Below, one piece after another: positions 9,112-17,849 of a stretch of 64,000 nt of DNA (its first letter is position 1; each line of letters starts with the position of its first letter). The notes beneath the pieces were generated by a model. It made no database searches and was not told where the DNA came from. It was given only the letters and a program-made list of their open reading frames with translations. A program made the position numbers and the translations under genes. This stretch comes from Loktanella sp. DSM 29012 (GTDB taxonomy: Bacteria; Pseudomonadota; Alphaproteobacteria; Rhodobacterales; Rhodobacteraceae): contig NZ_FOEJ01000002.1 in NCBI RefSeq assembly GCF_900110705.1, positions 1-64,000 on the forward strand, given 5' to 3'.

Positions 9112-9208
9112 GACCGGACTATAGGCGCGCCGCCGCCTGTCGCCAAGGTGCTGCAGATCGCCGTTCTCGGCCCTTTTCAACGCATCGCGGCTGGGCCATA
9201 ACGACCCC
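9112..9208. promoter_or_regulatory. Divergent promoter region between cbiD and cobA
   Basis: The 97-base gap separates two cobalamin genes transcribed outward, so promoters for both must lie here or overlap coding sequence. I looked for a cobalamin riboswitch (conserved GCCACTG B12 box and stem organisation) and did not find one. No clear -35/-10 pair could be fixed by eye. Confidence 0.45.
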
Positions 9209-10060
9209 ATGACACAGACGCCCGACCTTCCTGCATTCGACTGGCCCGTGATGGAACCGGGCTGGGTCTGGCTGTGTGGCGCAGGTCCCGGCGATCCGGG
9301 TCTTTTGACCCTGCATGCGCTGAACGCGCTGCGGCAGGCCGACGTCGTGATCTTTGACGCGCTGGTTCAAGAGGCGATCCTCGACTGGGCACCGCAGGCC
9401 GAACATATCTACGCAGGCAAACGTGGCGGCAAACCCTCGGCCAAGCAGCGCGACATCTCGCTGCGGCTGGTTGACCTCGCCCGCGCGGGCAAACGCGTGC
9501 TGCGTCTCAAGGGCGGCGATCCCTTTGTCTTCGGTCGCGGCGGAGAAGAGGCGCAAACCCTCGTGCAGCACAACGTGCCGGTGCGGATCATCCCCGGCAT
9601 CAGCGCTGGCATCGGCGGGCTGGCTTATGCGGGCATCCCCGTCACGCACCGCGACGTGAACCAATCCGTGACCTTCGTCACCGGCCACGACCAAAGCGGT
9701 GCAGCGCCCTCATCACTCGATTGGGCAAGCATCTCAAAAGGATCGCAGGTCCTCGTGATCTACATGGGCATGAAGCACGCAGCCCAGATCGCCGGTCACC
9801 TGATCGGCGCAGGCCGTCAGCCGTCCGAACCCGTGGCAGTCGTCACCTCGGCCACGACCGCCGACCAGCGCGTGCTGGAAACAACGCTCGGCACGATGGT
9901 CGACGATATTGCCGCCACCGGGATGGAACCGCCTGCCATTATCTGCGTCGGACGCTCGGTGCTGATGCGCCAGGTCCTCGACTGGCAGGGCATGATCGCA
10001 GGCGAGGCTCCACGCGATCTTGACCCGCTGGGCCGTGGCCTGCCCGCCGAAATCGCCTGA
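9209..10060 (+). CDS. cobA: Uroporphyrinogen-III C-methyltransferase
   Basis: Methylates uroporphyrinogen III at C2 and C7 with SAM to give precorrin-2, the branch point to cobalamin and siroheme. The single SUMT domain of 283 residues has WLCGAGPGDPGLLTLHALNA (about residues 19-38), RLKGGDPFVFGRGGEEAQ (about 99-116) and the PGISAGIGGLAYAGIPVTHR segment (about 131-150). There is no CysG-type dehydrogenase/ferrochelatase domain, so it is a stand-alone CobA. A ~60-base gap containing a 20-bp repeat separates it from cobB. Confidence 0.95.
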   Translation: MTQTPDLPAFDWPVMEPGWVWLCGAGPGDPGLLTLHALNALRQADVVIFDALVQEAILDWAPQAEHIYAGKRGGKPSAKQRDISLRLVDLARAGKRVLRLKGGDPFVFGRGGEEAQTLVQHNVPVRIIPGISAGIGGLAYAGIPVTHRDVNQSVTFVTGHDQSGAAPSSLDWASISKGSQVLVIYMGMKHAAQIAGHLIGAGRQPSEPVAVVTSATTADQRVLETTLGTMVDDIAATGMEPPAIICVGRSVLMRQVLDWQGMIAGEAPRDLDPLGRGLPAEIA

Positions 10061-10080
10061 GACCTTGCGCCGCCCTCGCA

Positions 10081-10112
10081 TCATCTTGCCACAAATACTC
10101 CCGCCGGAGGCG
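10081..10112. repeat. Intergenic 20-bp element, copy 1 (TCATCTTGCC-NN-AAATACTC)
   Basis: TCATCTTGCCACAAATACTC followed by CCGCCGGAGGCG, located between cobA and cobB. The same 20-mer with two variable bases recurs at 13401 and 29695. The GGAGG in the tail could serve as the cobB ribosome binding site, but the element as a whole is not explained by that. Confidence 0.7.
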
Positions 10113-10120
10113 CCCGCCCG

Positions 10121-11401
10121 ATGTCACCGCCGCGCGGCCTGATCATCGCCGCACCCGCGTCGGGCAGCGGCAAGACGACTGTGACGCTGGGGCTGCTGCG
10201 CGCCCTGTCGCGCGCTGGCATCGACGTGCGGGGGGCCAAATCCGGACCTGACTACATTGATCCAGCCTATCATGCGGCAGCCTGCGGTCGGCCCTGCCTG
10301 AACCTCGACGCCTGGGCCATGACGCCTGACCTTCTGCGCGCGCGCGCATCGGGTGATGGTCTGTTGCTGATCGAAGGCGCGATGGGCCTGTTCGACGGCG
10401 CGCCACCAGATGGGCGTGGCGCAACCGCGGACTTGGCCCGCCTGCTGGGCTATCCCGTCGTGCTGGTGGTAGATGCGGCCCGCATGGCGCAATCCATAGC
10501 ACCGCTGGTCGCCGGTTTTGCGGCCTGCGATCCGGACGTACGCATCGCCGGTGTCATCCTCAACCGTGTGGGGTCCGACCGCCACGCGCGGATGTTGCGC
10601 CGGGCTCTGGCCCCCAGTGGCCTGCCGGTGCTGGGTTGCCTGCCCCGAACGGATGGCATCGCCCGCCCCTCACGCCACCTCGGTCTGGTCCAGGCCCAGG
10701 AGGATCCCGCGCTCGACGTGTTTCTCGACCGTGTCGCGGACACCGTGGCGACCTGGATCGACCTTGGGGCCCTCCGTGATCTGGCGACCTGCGGACCCGA
10801 CGTCACACCTGCGCGCACCACCCCGCCCGCCCAGCGGATCGCCGTGGCGCAGGATGCGGCATTCAGTTTTTTCTATCCCCATCAACGTGCAGACTGGCAG
10901 GCCGCCGGTGCAGAGGTCATCGCCTTTTCGCCGCTTGCGGACGATCCCGTCCCACAAGCCGACCTGATCTATCTGCCCGGCGGCTACCCAGAGCTGTTTG
11001 CCGCTCAGCTCAGCAGTGCCAACCGCTTTCTGTCCAGCTTGAGAAACGCATCACAAACCACGGATATTTATGGTGAATGTGGTGGATTCATGGCCTTGGG
11101 ACAGGCCATCACGGACGCGGATGGGCTCATCCATCCCATGGCCGGCCTGCTGGACCTGCATACCTCTTTCGCTCAGCGCAAATTGCATCTGGGCTACCGA
11201 CACCTGCATGCGGAGCAAGGCCCGATGACCGGGCGTTGGGCCGGACATGAATTTCACTATGCGACGACGCTGCATGCACGCGGAAATCCGCTGTTTGCGG
11301 CCCATGACGCCGAGGGTACCGCCCTGCCCGACATGGGGCTTGTCGCCGGGCGTGTTGCAGGGTCTTTTGCACATCTCATCGACAGGACCGACGCGCCATG
11401 A
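10121..11401 (+). CDS. cobB: Cobyrinate a,c-diamide synthase (hydrogenobyrinate a,c-diamide synthase)
   Basis: Amidates the a and c side chains of (hydrogeno)cobyrinic acid using ATP and glutamine. The 426-residue protein has an N-terminal P-loop-like dethiobiotin-synthetase fold (IIAAPASGSGKTTVTLGLLR, about residues 7-26; AKSGPDYIDPAYH, about 40-52) and a C-terminal class I glutamine amidotransferase domain with the nucleophile in YGECGGFMALG (about 318-328). The stop overlaps the MFS gene by 4 bases. Confidence 0.95.
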   Translation: MSPPRGLIIAAPASGSGKTTVTLGLLRALSRAGIDVRGAKSGPDYIDPAYHAAACGRPCLNLDAWAMTPDLLRARASGDGLLLIEGAMGLFDGAPPDGRGATADLARLLGYPVVLVVDAARMAQSIAPLVAGFAACDPDVRIAGVILNRVGSDRHARMLRRALAPSGLPVLGCLPRTDGIARPSRHLGLVQAQEDPALDVFLDRVADTVATWIDLGALRDLATCGPDVTPARTTPPAQRIAVAQDAAFSFFYPHQRADWQAAGAEVIAFSPLADDPVPQADLIYLPGGYPELFAAQLSSANRFLSSLRNASQTTDIYGECGGFMALGQAITDADGLIHPMAGLLDLHTSFAQRKLHLGYRHLHAEQGPMTGRWAGHEFHYATTLHARGNPLFAAHDAEGTALPDMGLVAGRVAGSFAHLIDRTDAP

Positions 11402-12633
11402 CCGTTACAACCGCACATCCCCAGAACAGGACCGCCCTGCGCAATGTCGCGATCCTCGTGGCAGCCCAGGCGATCCTCGGTAGCCAGATCACGATGATCT
11501 TTGTCGTGGGTGGACTGGCAGGGCAACAACTCGCCCCCATCGCCTGTTTTGCAACCCTGCCGATTTCGATGATCGTCTTTGGGTCCATGACAACGGCACC
11601 CTGGCTGTCGCACATGATGCAGCGGTCCGGGCGCCGCGCGGGCTTCATGACAGGCGCGGCGGGCGGTCTGATCGGCGCGGGCCTGTCCGCCTATGCAATC
11701 ACGATCGAGAATTTCGCGCTATTCCTGCTGGGTAGCTACCTCACAGGCATCTACATGAGCGCGCAGGGCTTTTTCCGCTTCGCCGCGGCCGATACCGCGT
11801 CGGACGATTTCAGGCCCAAGGCGATTTCCTACGTGCTCGCCGGCGGGCTTGTCTCTGCCATCATCGGACCGCAACTGGTGTCCTATCTGACATTCGACAA
11901 CCCCGATGCCACGGTGGCGCGGTTCTTGCCCGTCTACTTCGGTGCCATGGCACTGAACCTTGTGGGCATCGTCCTCTTCCCGTTGCTGCGTATCCCTCGC
12001 CCACCCAGGCCGGTCGCCGGTTCAGACCTCGGGCGCAGCACGGGCCAACTACTGCGCACCCCGCAGATCGCCGTGGCGATCATCTGTGCCATGGTCGCTT
12101 ATGCGCTGATGAACTTGGTGATGACCTCGACACCGCTGGCGGTGGTGGGCTGCGGATACACGGTGTCCGACGCCTCCAACATCGTGACGGGCCATGTGCT
12201 GGCCATGTTTGCGCCCAGCTTCTTTACCGGACACCTTATCGCGCGGTTCGGCGCACCCAGGATCGTCGGCACGGGTCTGGTGCTGCTGGGGATCGCCGGG
12301 ATCGTCGCGCTGTCCGGGATTGCCTTGGGGAATTTTTACGTGGCGCTGATCCTGCTCGGCCTTGGCTGGAACTTCGGCTTTATCGGGGCCACGACGATGC
12401 TGGCCGCCAGCCATTCACCGGCCGAACGCGGTCGCGTACAGGGTCTGAACGACATGATCGTCTTTGGCATGGTCACGCTCGCCTCGCTCGCCTCTGGCGG
12501 CTTGCTGAACTGCGCTGGCAGATCTGCCGCGCAGGGCTGGTCCTATGTCAATATCGCGATGGTGCCGTTTCTGCTGCTGGCGGGCGCGGCCCTGGTCTGG
12601 TTGTCGCGCGGACAGGCACGACAAACGGTCTAG
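11398..12633 (+). CDS. Major facilitator superfamily transporter
   Basis: A 411-residue inner-membrane protein with about 12 hydrophobic segments. The cytoplasmic loop after the second helix carries RSGRRAGF and the second half contains the RFGAPRIVGTG repeat of the MFS motif. Substrate is not predictable. It is translationally coupled to cobB (ATGA overlap), so a link to cobalamin or its precursors is possible, but similar MFS genes occur elsewhere next to unrelated genes. The 3' end meets the squalene/phytoene-synthase-like gene with a 4-base convergent overlap. Confidence 0.8.
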   Translation: MTVTTAHPQNRTALRNVAILVAAQAILGSQITMIFVVGGLAGQQLAPIACFATLPISMIVFGSMTTAPWLSHMMQRSGRRAGFMTGAAGGLIGAGLSAYAITIENFALFLLGSYLTGIYMSAQGFFRFAAADTASDDFRPKAISYVLAGGLVSAIIGPQLVSYLTFDNPDATVARFLPVYFGAMALNLVGIVLFPLLRIPRPPRPVAGSDLGRSTGQLLRTPQIAVAIICAMVAYALMNLVMTSTPLAVVGCGYTVSDASNIVTGHVLAMFAPSFFTGHLIARFGAPRIVGTGLVLLGIAGIVALSGIALGNFYVALILLGLGWNFGFIGATTMLAASHSPAERGRVQGLNDMIVFGMVTLASLASGGLLNCAGRSAAQGWSYVNIAMVPFLLLAGAALVWLSRGQARQTV

Positions 12634-13394
12634 ACGCGGCCCGTCACCACGCTTCGTGTCAACCGCCAGCAGTCCGCCAGCGGCCCAAGCGTCAACCGGC
12701 CATCTGCAACTCGACCCGGATCACGGACCGCCTGCACCAACAGCGGCCGCGCCTGCCATGCGGGCAGCACCGCCGCGCGTGCGAGGGCGGGCAAATCTCG
12801 CTGCGCCGCGCGCCCGCGGTCGAAACGTGACAATGCCGCCCGCGCCAGCGCCGCAACACCATCACGCGTCCCATCCACAAGGGGTTTGCGTCCGGCCTGC
12901 TCCAACGCCGGAATAGCCTGAAAAAAGGCAGCGACACCTGCACCGAACGCCATATCGCGCACTGGCACTGCATCCTGCGCCCCCAGCAGACGCGCGCCGG
13001 TCCACATCAGACTGCCAGCCGTCGCATTGATGTAATCCTCGAAATGGCCTGCATCCTCGAATGCGTCCGGATAGACATCCCAGCGCCGCGCGGCAATCAA
13101 TCCATCCAGATCACGCGCGCCCTGCACGTCCAATACATCAGACAGCGCATCCGTCACTTCATGCCGCCGCACCGGCCCGCCTGCGACGACCTCGGCCAGA
13201 ACGTCGCGCCACCATTGCAGCCGCATTTCGGCGATCATCGGCTCTGACGTGACCCAGGGGGCGCGTGCCACCTCCAGGTTGAAGGCATAAAGCGGAAACA
13301 AGACCCGGCGTGCGGCCAAGGGTGCCGCCATCGCGGCGCGAAACCGTAGCGGATCGCCCCGTTCAACCAGCGCCGCGCAGGCGTCAAAGCTCAT
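12630..13394 (-). CDS. Squalene/phytoene synthase-family protein
   Basis: A 254-residue trans-isoprenyl-diphosphate-synthase-like protein. PLYAFNLEVARAP (about residues 35-47) and MRLQWWRDVLAEV (about 57-69) match the SQS/PSY family, but the acidic motif seen in true phytoene synthases (DXXXD) is not clear in either half: the first region has only N and E residues, and the second shows DGLIAARRWDVY. Relatives include NDUFAF6, a complex I assembly factor. No carotenoid genes are nearby, so carotenoid synthesis should not be assumed. A 20-bp repeat lies immediately before the start. Confidence 0.75.
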   Translation of the reverse strand: MSFDACAALVERGDPLRFRAAMAAPLAARRVLFPLYAFNLEVARAPWVTSEPMIAEMRLQWWRDVLAEVVAGGPVRRHEVTDALSDVLDVQGARDLDGLIAARRWDVYPDAFEDAGHFEDYINATAGSLMWTGARLLGAQDAVPVRDMAFGAGVAAFFQAIPALEQAGRKPLVDGTRDGVAALARAALSRFDRGRAAQRDLPALARAAVLPAWQARPLLVQAVRDPGRVADGRLTLGPLADCWRLTRSVVTGRV

Positions 13395-13400
13395 AGCGTA

Positions 13401-13420
13401 TCATCTTGCCAGAAATACTC
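13401..13420. repeat. Intergenic 20-bp element, copy 2
   Basis: TCATCTTGCCAGAAATACTC between the cimA stop (13425) and the start of the squalene/phytoene-synthase-like gene (13394). It fills almost the whole intergenic gap and is preceded by GCGTA, as is copy 3 (GCGTA at 29690-29694). Confidence 0.7.
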
Positions 13421-13424
13421 AAAA

Positions 13425-15044
13425 TCAGACCTCTGCCCCATCGCGCAGGAGTTTCCAGTTGATCGCATCCAGCAGCGCATCGAACGAGGCATCCACGATA
13501 TTGGCAGAGACACCCACCGTCGACCATGTCCGGCCCGCAGCATCGGCACTGTCGATGATGACACGGGTGACAGCCTCGGTACCGCCATCGGTGATACGCA
13601 CCTTGAAATCCACCAGCCGCATGTCGTCGATGATGTGCTGATAGGGTCCCAGGTCCTTGGCCAGGGCACGCGACAGGGCGTTGACCGGGCCACGATCGCG
13701 GCCGTCCTCGCCCTGGCTTTCCGACACATTCAGCACCTTGCGACCGTCGATTTTGACCACGACCACGGCCTCGGACAGGGACACCATCTTGCCGCGCTTG
13801 TTGCGGCGGCGTTCAACAGTGACGCGGTAGCGTTTCACCTCAAAGAAATCGGGCAAAAGCCCCAGCTCACGGCGGGCTAAAAGCTCAAAACTGGCCTGTG
13901 CCGTGTCATAGGAATAGCCGCGGGCCTCCTGTTCCTTGATCCTGTCGAGGATGCGGGCCAGCCGCGCGTCGCCCGGCGCCACCTCCAGCCCGGCCCGCAA
14001 CAGGCGTTCACGCAGATTAGACTGTCCGGCCTGGTTCGACATCGGAATGATACGGCTGTTGCCAACCAACGCAGGATCGATGTGTTCATAGGTCGCAGGG
14101 TTCTTGGCGATGGCGCTCGCGTGCAGTCCCGCCTTGTGGGCAAAGGCGCTGGACCCGATATAGGCCGCCTGTTTCGCAGGCACCCGGTTCAGCACGTCAT
14201 CCAGAACCCGGCTTGCCGCCTTCAGGCCCTTCAGCGCGTCCAGCGTCACGCCCGTTTCATAGGCGCTGGCATAAGGCTCCTTGAGCAGAAGCGTCGGGAT
14301 GAGTGTGATCAGGTTGGCGTTGCCGCAGCGTTCACCCAGCCCGTTCAGCGTCCCCTGGATCTGACGCGCACCGGCACTGACGGCGGCCAGCGAATTGGCG
14401 ACCGCGTGTTCGGTATCGTTGTGCGTGTGGATACCCAGACGGTCACCGGGAATGCCGCTGGCAATCACGGCACGCGTGATACGGCCAACCTCTTCGGGCA
14501 GGCTGCCGCCATTGGTGTCACACAGCACGATCCAGCGCGCGCCTGCTGCATGGGCCGCATGGATGGCCTCTAGCGCGTAATCCGGGTCCGATTTGTAGCC
14601 GTCAAAGAAATGTTCCGCATCAAACAGCGCCTCGCGCCCCTGGTCCACGATATGTGCGATCGAGGCACGGATGTTTTCGGTATTTTCGTCGTTGCTGATC
14701 CCCAGCGCCGTGCTGACGTGAAACGCATGGGATTTCCCGACGATGCAGACCGCAGGCGTCCCTGCGTTCAGTACGGCGGCCAGAACATCGTCGTTTTCAG
14801 CCGAACGTCCCGCGCGTTTGGTCATGCCAAAGGCCGCGAGGGTGGGTGTCATCTGGCCCACGGTTTCGAAATATTCGGAATCGGTCGGGTTCGCCCCCGG
14901 CCATCCGCCTTCGATATAGTCCACGCCAAGGTCGGACAGGACCTGTGTGATCCGCAGCTTCTCGGTTGTGGAAAACTGCACGCCCTGGGTCTGTTGTCCG
15001 TCGCGCAGGGTCGTGTCGTAGAGGTACAGGCGTTCCCTGGTCAT
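13425..15044 (-). CDS. cimA: (R)-Citramalate synthase
   Basis: Condenses pyruvate with acetyl-CoA to citramalate, giving 2-oxobutyrate for isoleucine by a threonine-independent route. The 539-residue protein has the catalytic TIM barrel starting LYLYDTTLRDGQQTQGVQF (about residues 6-24), a metal-binding HTHND (HIHNDTEHA-like segment seen as IHTHNDTEHAVANSL) and a C-terminal LeuA allosteric dimerisation domain (about 400-530), typical for feedback inhibition by isoleucine. ATG 15044 has GGAGG upstream. The family also includes 2-isopropylmalate synthases, but DGQQTQGV with this length fits CimA. Confidence 0.92.
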   Translation of the reverse strand: MTRERLYLYDTTLRDGQQTQGVQFSTTEKLRITQVLSDLGVDYIEGGWPGANPTDSEYFETVGQMTPTLAAFGMTKRAGRSAENDDVLAAVLNAGTPAVCIVGKSHAFHVSTALGISNDENTENIRASIAHIVDQGREALFDAEHFFDGYKSDPDYALEAIHAAHAAGARWIVLCDTNGGSLPEEVGRITRAVIASGIPGDRLGIHTHNDTEHAVANSLAAVSAGARQIQGTLNGLGERCGNANLITLIPTLLLKEPYASAYETGVTLDALKGLKAASRVLDDVLNRVPAKQAAYIGSSAFAHKAGLHASAIAKNPATYEHIDPALVGNSRIIPMSNQAGQSNLRERLLRAGLEVAPGDARLARILDRIKEQEARGYSYDTAQASFELLARRELGLLPDFFEVKRYRVTVERRRNKRGKMVSLSEAVVVVKIDGRKVLNVSESQGEDGRDRGPVNALSRALAKDLGPYQHIIDDMRLVDFKVRITDGGTEAVTRVIIDSADAAGRTWSTVGVSANIVDASFDALLDAINWKLLRDGAEV

Positions 15045-15062
15045 GGCATCTCCCTCCGGGCC

Positions 15063-15112
15063 CCAAACTTTCGCGAAAGTTTGGCCACACCCGAATTTTC
15101 GCGAAAATTCGG
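15063..15112. repeat. Tandem palindrome doublet (22 bp + 6 bp spacer + 22 bp)
   Basis: Two perfect 22-bp palindromes, CCAAACTTTCGCGAAAGTTTGG (15063-15084) and CCGAATTTTCGCGAAAATTCGG (15091-15112), separated by six bases, fill the gap between cysS and cimA. The same pair with the same spacing occurs at 55973, and a single relative at 51983. Either unit could form a strong hairpin in RNA; the genes on both sides point the same way, so this is not simply a convergent terminator. Confidence 0.85.
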
Positions 15113-15114
15113 CA

Positions 15115-16548
15115 TCACAGGTCCTCCAGCTTGGCCGCATCGAATGCCGGTCCGGGTGTCCAGGTCGCTTGCCCGCCCACATCCGTCACCAGCACGCCGG
15201 CCGCTGTCAGGATATCGCGAACTTGATCCGCCGCATCCCAATCCTTGTCCTGACGTGCCTGCGCGCGGCGGGCCAGCAGCGCATCGACCTTGGCCGCGGC
15301 ATCGTCTGACACGCCCGCACCACCCTCACCACCGTCCAGATGCGGCAGGTGTGCCCAGTCGGGCACCAGACCCAACATGTCCAACCCATGGGCAAACCCC
15401 GCAAGTTGTGCGGGCGTCTTGCCCTTGGACAAGACATGCAGCCGGGCAATGGCACCCGAGGTGTTCAGATCATTCGCCAGAACACCGATGAATTCGGCGT
15501 CCGGTTTCCACAGACCATCGGCCTTCAGCGCCGCGATCAGGGCCGGACTGAATCCATGCCCCGCCAGAATACCGTACCAGCGCCGCAGCGTGGCATCGGC
15601 ATCGTCACGTCGCTTTTCTGTCCAGTCCATGGGCTTGCCATAGTGGGTTCCCAGCATGACAAGGCGGATCACTTCGCCGCTGATGCCCTGATCCAGCAGG
15701 TCGCGCACGGTGAAAAAATTGCCCAGACTCTTGGACATCTTCTTGCCCTCGACCTGCAACATCTCGTTGTGCAGCCAGACCTGCGCAAAATCACCCTCCG
15801 GATTGGCGCAGCAGCTTTGGGCGACTTCGTTTTCGTGGTGGGGGAACATCAGATCGTTGCCGCCGCCGTGGATATCGAATGTGTCCCCCAGCAGCGCCTT
15901 TGACATCGCAGAGCATTCGATATGCCAGCCGGGGCGACCATAACCCCAGGGGCTGGTCCAACCGGGCTGACCATCGCCCGACGGTTTCCACAGCACGAAA
16001 TCCATCGGGTTGCGCTTGTAGGGTGCGACCTCAACCCGCGCACCCGCGATCATGTCGTCCAACGACCTGCCCGACAATTGCCCATAGTCGGCAAAGCTTT
16101 CGACCGCGAACAGCACGTGGCCTTCGGCAGCATAGGCGTGCCCCCGATCAATCAGGGTTTCGATCATCGTGATCATCTCGGGGATGAAATCGGTGGCACA
16201 CGGTTCGTGCGTCGGCCGCAGCGCGCCCAGCGCGTCCATATCATCGTGATACCAGCGGATCGTTTCCGCCGTGATATCCCCGATGGCGCGGCCCGTTTCG
16301 GCGGCGCGTGCGTTGATCTTGTCATCGACGTCCGTGAAGTTGCGCACATAGGTCACGTGATCGGAACCATAAACCTGCCGCAGCAGACGGAACAGCACGT
16401 CAAACACCAGGACCGGCCGCGCGTTGCCCAGATGCGCCCGGTCATAGACCGTCGGCCCGCACAGATAGAGGCCCACACGCGACGCATCACGGGGAATGAA
16501 TTCCTCTTTTCGGCGGGTTTTCGTGTTGTGCAATCGAATTGTCGTCAT
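15115..16548 (-). CDS. cysS: Cysteinyl-tRNA synthetase
   Basis: Charges tRNA-Cys. Class I synthetase of 477 residues with the HIGH-like motif [17 protein letters not shown] (about residues 34-50), zinc-site residues ([26 protein letters not shown]) and [12 protein letters not shown]. The C-terminal DALR domain is complete. ATG 16548 begins [17 protein letters not shown], the usual CysS opening. The tandem palindrome lies between its stop and cimA. Confidence 0.97.
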   Translation of the reverse strand: MTTIRLHNTKTRRKEEFIPRDASRVGLYLCGPTVYDRAHLGNARPVLVFDVLFRLLRQVYGSDHVTYVRNFTDVDDKINARAAETGRAIGDITAETIRWYHDDMDALGALRPTHEPCATDFIPEMITMIETLIDRGHAYAAEGHVLFAVESFADYGQLSGRSLDDMIAGARVEVAPYKRNPMDFVLWKPSGDGQPGWTSPWGYGRPGWHIECSAMSKALLGDTFDIHGGGNDLMFPHHENEVAQSCCANPEGDFAQVWLHNEMLQVEGKKMSKSLGNFFTVRDLLDQGISGEVIRLVMLGTHYGKPMDWTEKRRDDADATLRRWYGILAGHGFSPALIAALKADGLWKPDAEFIGVLANDLNTSGAIARLHVLSKGKTPAQLAGFAHGLDMLGLVPDWAHLPHLDGGEGGAGVSDDAAAKVDALLARRAQARQDKDWDAADQVRDILTAAGVLVTDVGGQATWTPGPAFDAAKLEDL

Positions 16549-16742
16549 GGGGCCCTCGCGGCAGCAATACGCGGCGGCAGACCTAGCGAGTTCAGTTCAG
16601 GGATGAAACGTGAAAAAGCGGCCTGCCGAGCGGATCAGCAGGAAATAATGCAGCAAATGTGAATGCAACGCTTGTTCATATGATCTGCGTAGCAGCCTGA
16701 TGCTCACTTGCCAAGCTTTAAGACCTGTCGCAATCTGACATC

Positions 16743-17081
16743 ATGAGCCGTGACACCGTGAATGCGCTTTGCGCCACCTTTGCCGGTGCGACCTGCGACG
16801 ATGCGTTGGGGCCGGGTCATGACAGCTGGAAAATAGGTGGCAAGCTATTCGCAAGCCTGGGCCCAGATACAAGGACCGTGTCGGTCAAGACCGATAGTAT
16901 CGAGACGGCGCAGATGCTGATTGATGCCGGTCTTGCCGGTCGCGCGCGATATTTTCACAAATCTTGGGTTGCCGTCCCGCTGGATGCCGATCCGGCAGAA
17001 CTGGCACACAGGATTGGTGTGTCCTACGACATCATTCGGGCAAGTCTGACCCGCGCTGTCCGCGACAGCCTGTCGGGATAG
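16743..17081 (+). CDS. MmcQ/YjbR family DNA-binding-like protein
   Basis: A 112-residue protein matching the MmcQ/YjbR (double-wing) family: SWKIGGKLFASLGPDTRTVSVKT near the N-terminus and the conserved YFHKSWVAVPLDA followed by a C-terminal helix (YDIIRASLTRAVR). The fold resembles the DNA-binding domain of type II secretion-like CyaY-related proteins and is of unknown function. It stands alone, divergent from cysS across a 194-base gap in which no other gene is evident. Confidence 0.8.
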   Translation: MSRDTVNALCATFAGATCDDALGPGHDSWKIGGKLFASLGPDTRTVSVKTDSIETAQMLIDAGLAGRARYFHKSWVAVPLDADPAELAHRIGVSYDIIRASLTRAVRDSLSG

Positions 17082-17093
17082 GTCAAAATGCAA

Positions 17094-17117
17094 AACGGGC
17101 ACCCGAAGGTGCCCGTT
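17094..17117 (-). terminator. Rho-independent terminator of the outer-membrane protein gene
   Basis: Ten-base inverted repeat AACGGGCACC / GGTGCCCGTT around a CGAA tetraloop. Read on the minus strand the stem is followed by a short T run (TTTTG). It lies between two convergent genes and may stop both. Confidence 0.8.
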
Positions 17118-17139
17118 CCGTGATCCAGACTGTACAGGA

Positions 17140-17724
17140 TCAGAAGTTGAACGAGACGCGTGCCGACAGCGTGTCCGCATCCGTATCGCCCAACACTTCG
17201 AAATCATCGAACTCATGCTGGAGGTACTCGACCGACAGATCAATGCGGTCGCTGGCGGCATATGTCGCACCAACACCGTAAAATCCACCGTTGCCGCTCA
17301 GATCACCAGCAGCGCCTGCGTCAACTTCCAGACGCGCGATACCGGCGGTCACATAGGGCATGAAACGGCCAGCGTCGTAACCGGCAACGGCCTTCAGGCG
17401 GGCGACGGTCGCGTCATCGGGCAGCGTGTCGACGTCCAGACGATCGACGTCGATCTCTGCACCCAGCACATAGCTGCCGAGGTCATAGCGGTAACCAGCG
17501 TGCAAACCAAAACCATCGGCGTCCAGTTCTGCGGCACCCGGTTCCACATCACCCATGGTCAGCTGACCACCGGCGTAGAAACCGGTCCAGTCATTGAGGG
17601 GCTGAACGGGGGCAACGACGACGGGGGTCGGTGTGGGCTCCATTGCGGGCTCTGCCATTCCGCCTGCATAAGCAGCGCCTGACAGACCCATCATGATCGC
17701 GGCGGTGGAGACAACGTATTTCAT
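17140..17724 (-). CDS. Outer-membrane beta-barrel protein (OmpA/opacity-like)
   Basis: A 194-residue protein with a Sec signal peptide (MKYVVSTAAIMMGLSGAAYA, cleavage after about residue 20), a short proline-rich linker, then about eight alternating beta strands beginning NDWTGFYAGGQL and ending in the terminal aromatic ARVSFNF. That C-terminal F is the usual BAM-complex recognition signal. It fits the Omp_b-brl / 25-kDa opacity protein class common in alphaproteobacteria. Role is probably structural. Its own terminator follows. Confidence 0.85.
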   Translation of the reverse strand: MKYVVSTAAIMMGLSGAAYAGGMAEPAMEPTPTPVVVAPVQPLNDWTGFYAGGQLTMGDVEPGAAELDADGFGLHAGYRYDLGSYVLGAEIDVDRLDVDTLPDDATVARLKAVAGYDAGRFMPYVTAGIARLEVDAGAAGDLSGNGGFYGVGATYAASDRIDLSVEYLQHEFDDFEVLGDTDADTLSARVSFNF

Positions 17725-17849
17725 TTTGTGAAGTCCTTAGTTTTTATTTGCTTCAAAGCCCAAACGCACAGGGGTGCGAGCAGGTCCATCAAAATGAAAA
17801 ATCCGCATACACGATTTCGTTAGAACGTTAGCGCAGCCGTGATCCCGCC

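Noticed and set aside
9112-9208. Cobalamin riboswitch between cbiD and cobA
   Set aside because: The conserved B12-box sequence and stems are not visible in the 97-base gap. A covariance-model search would settle it.
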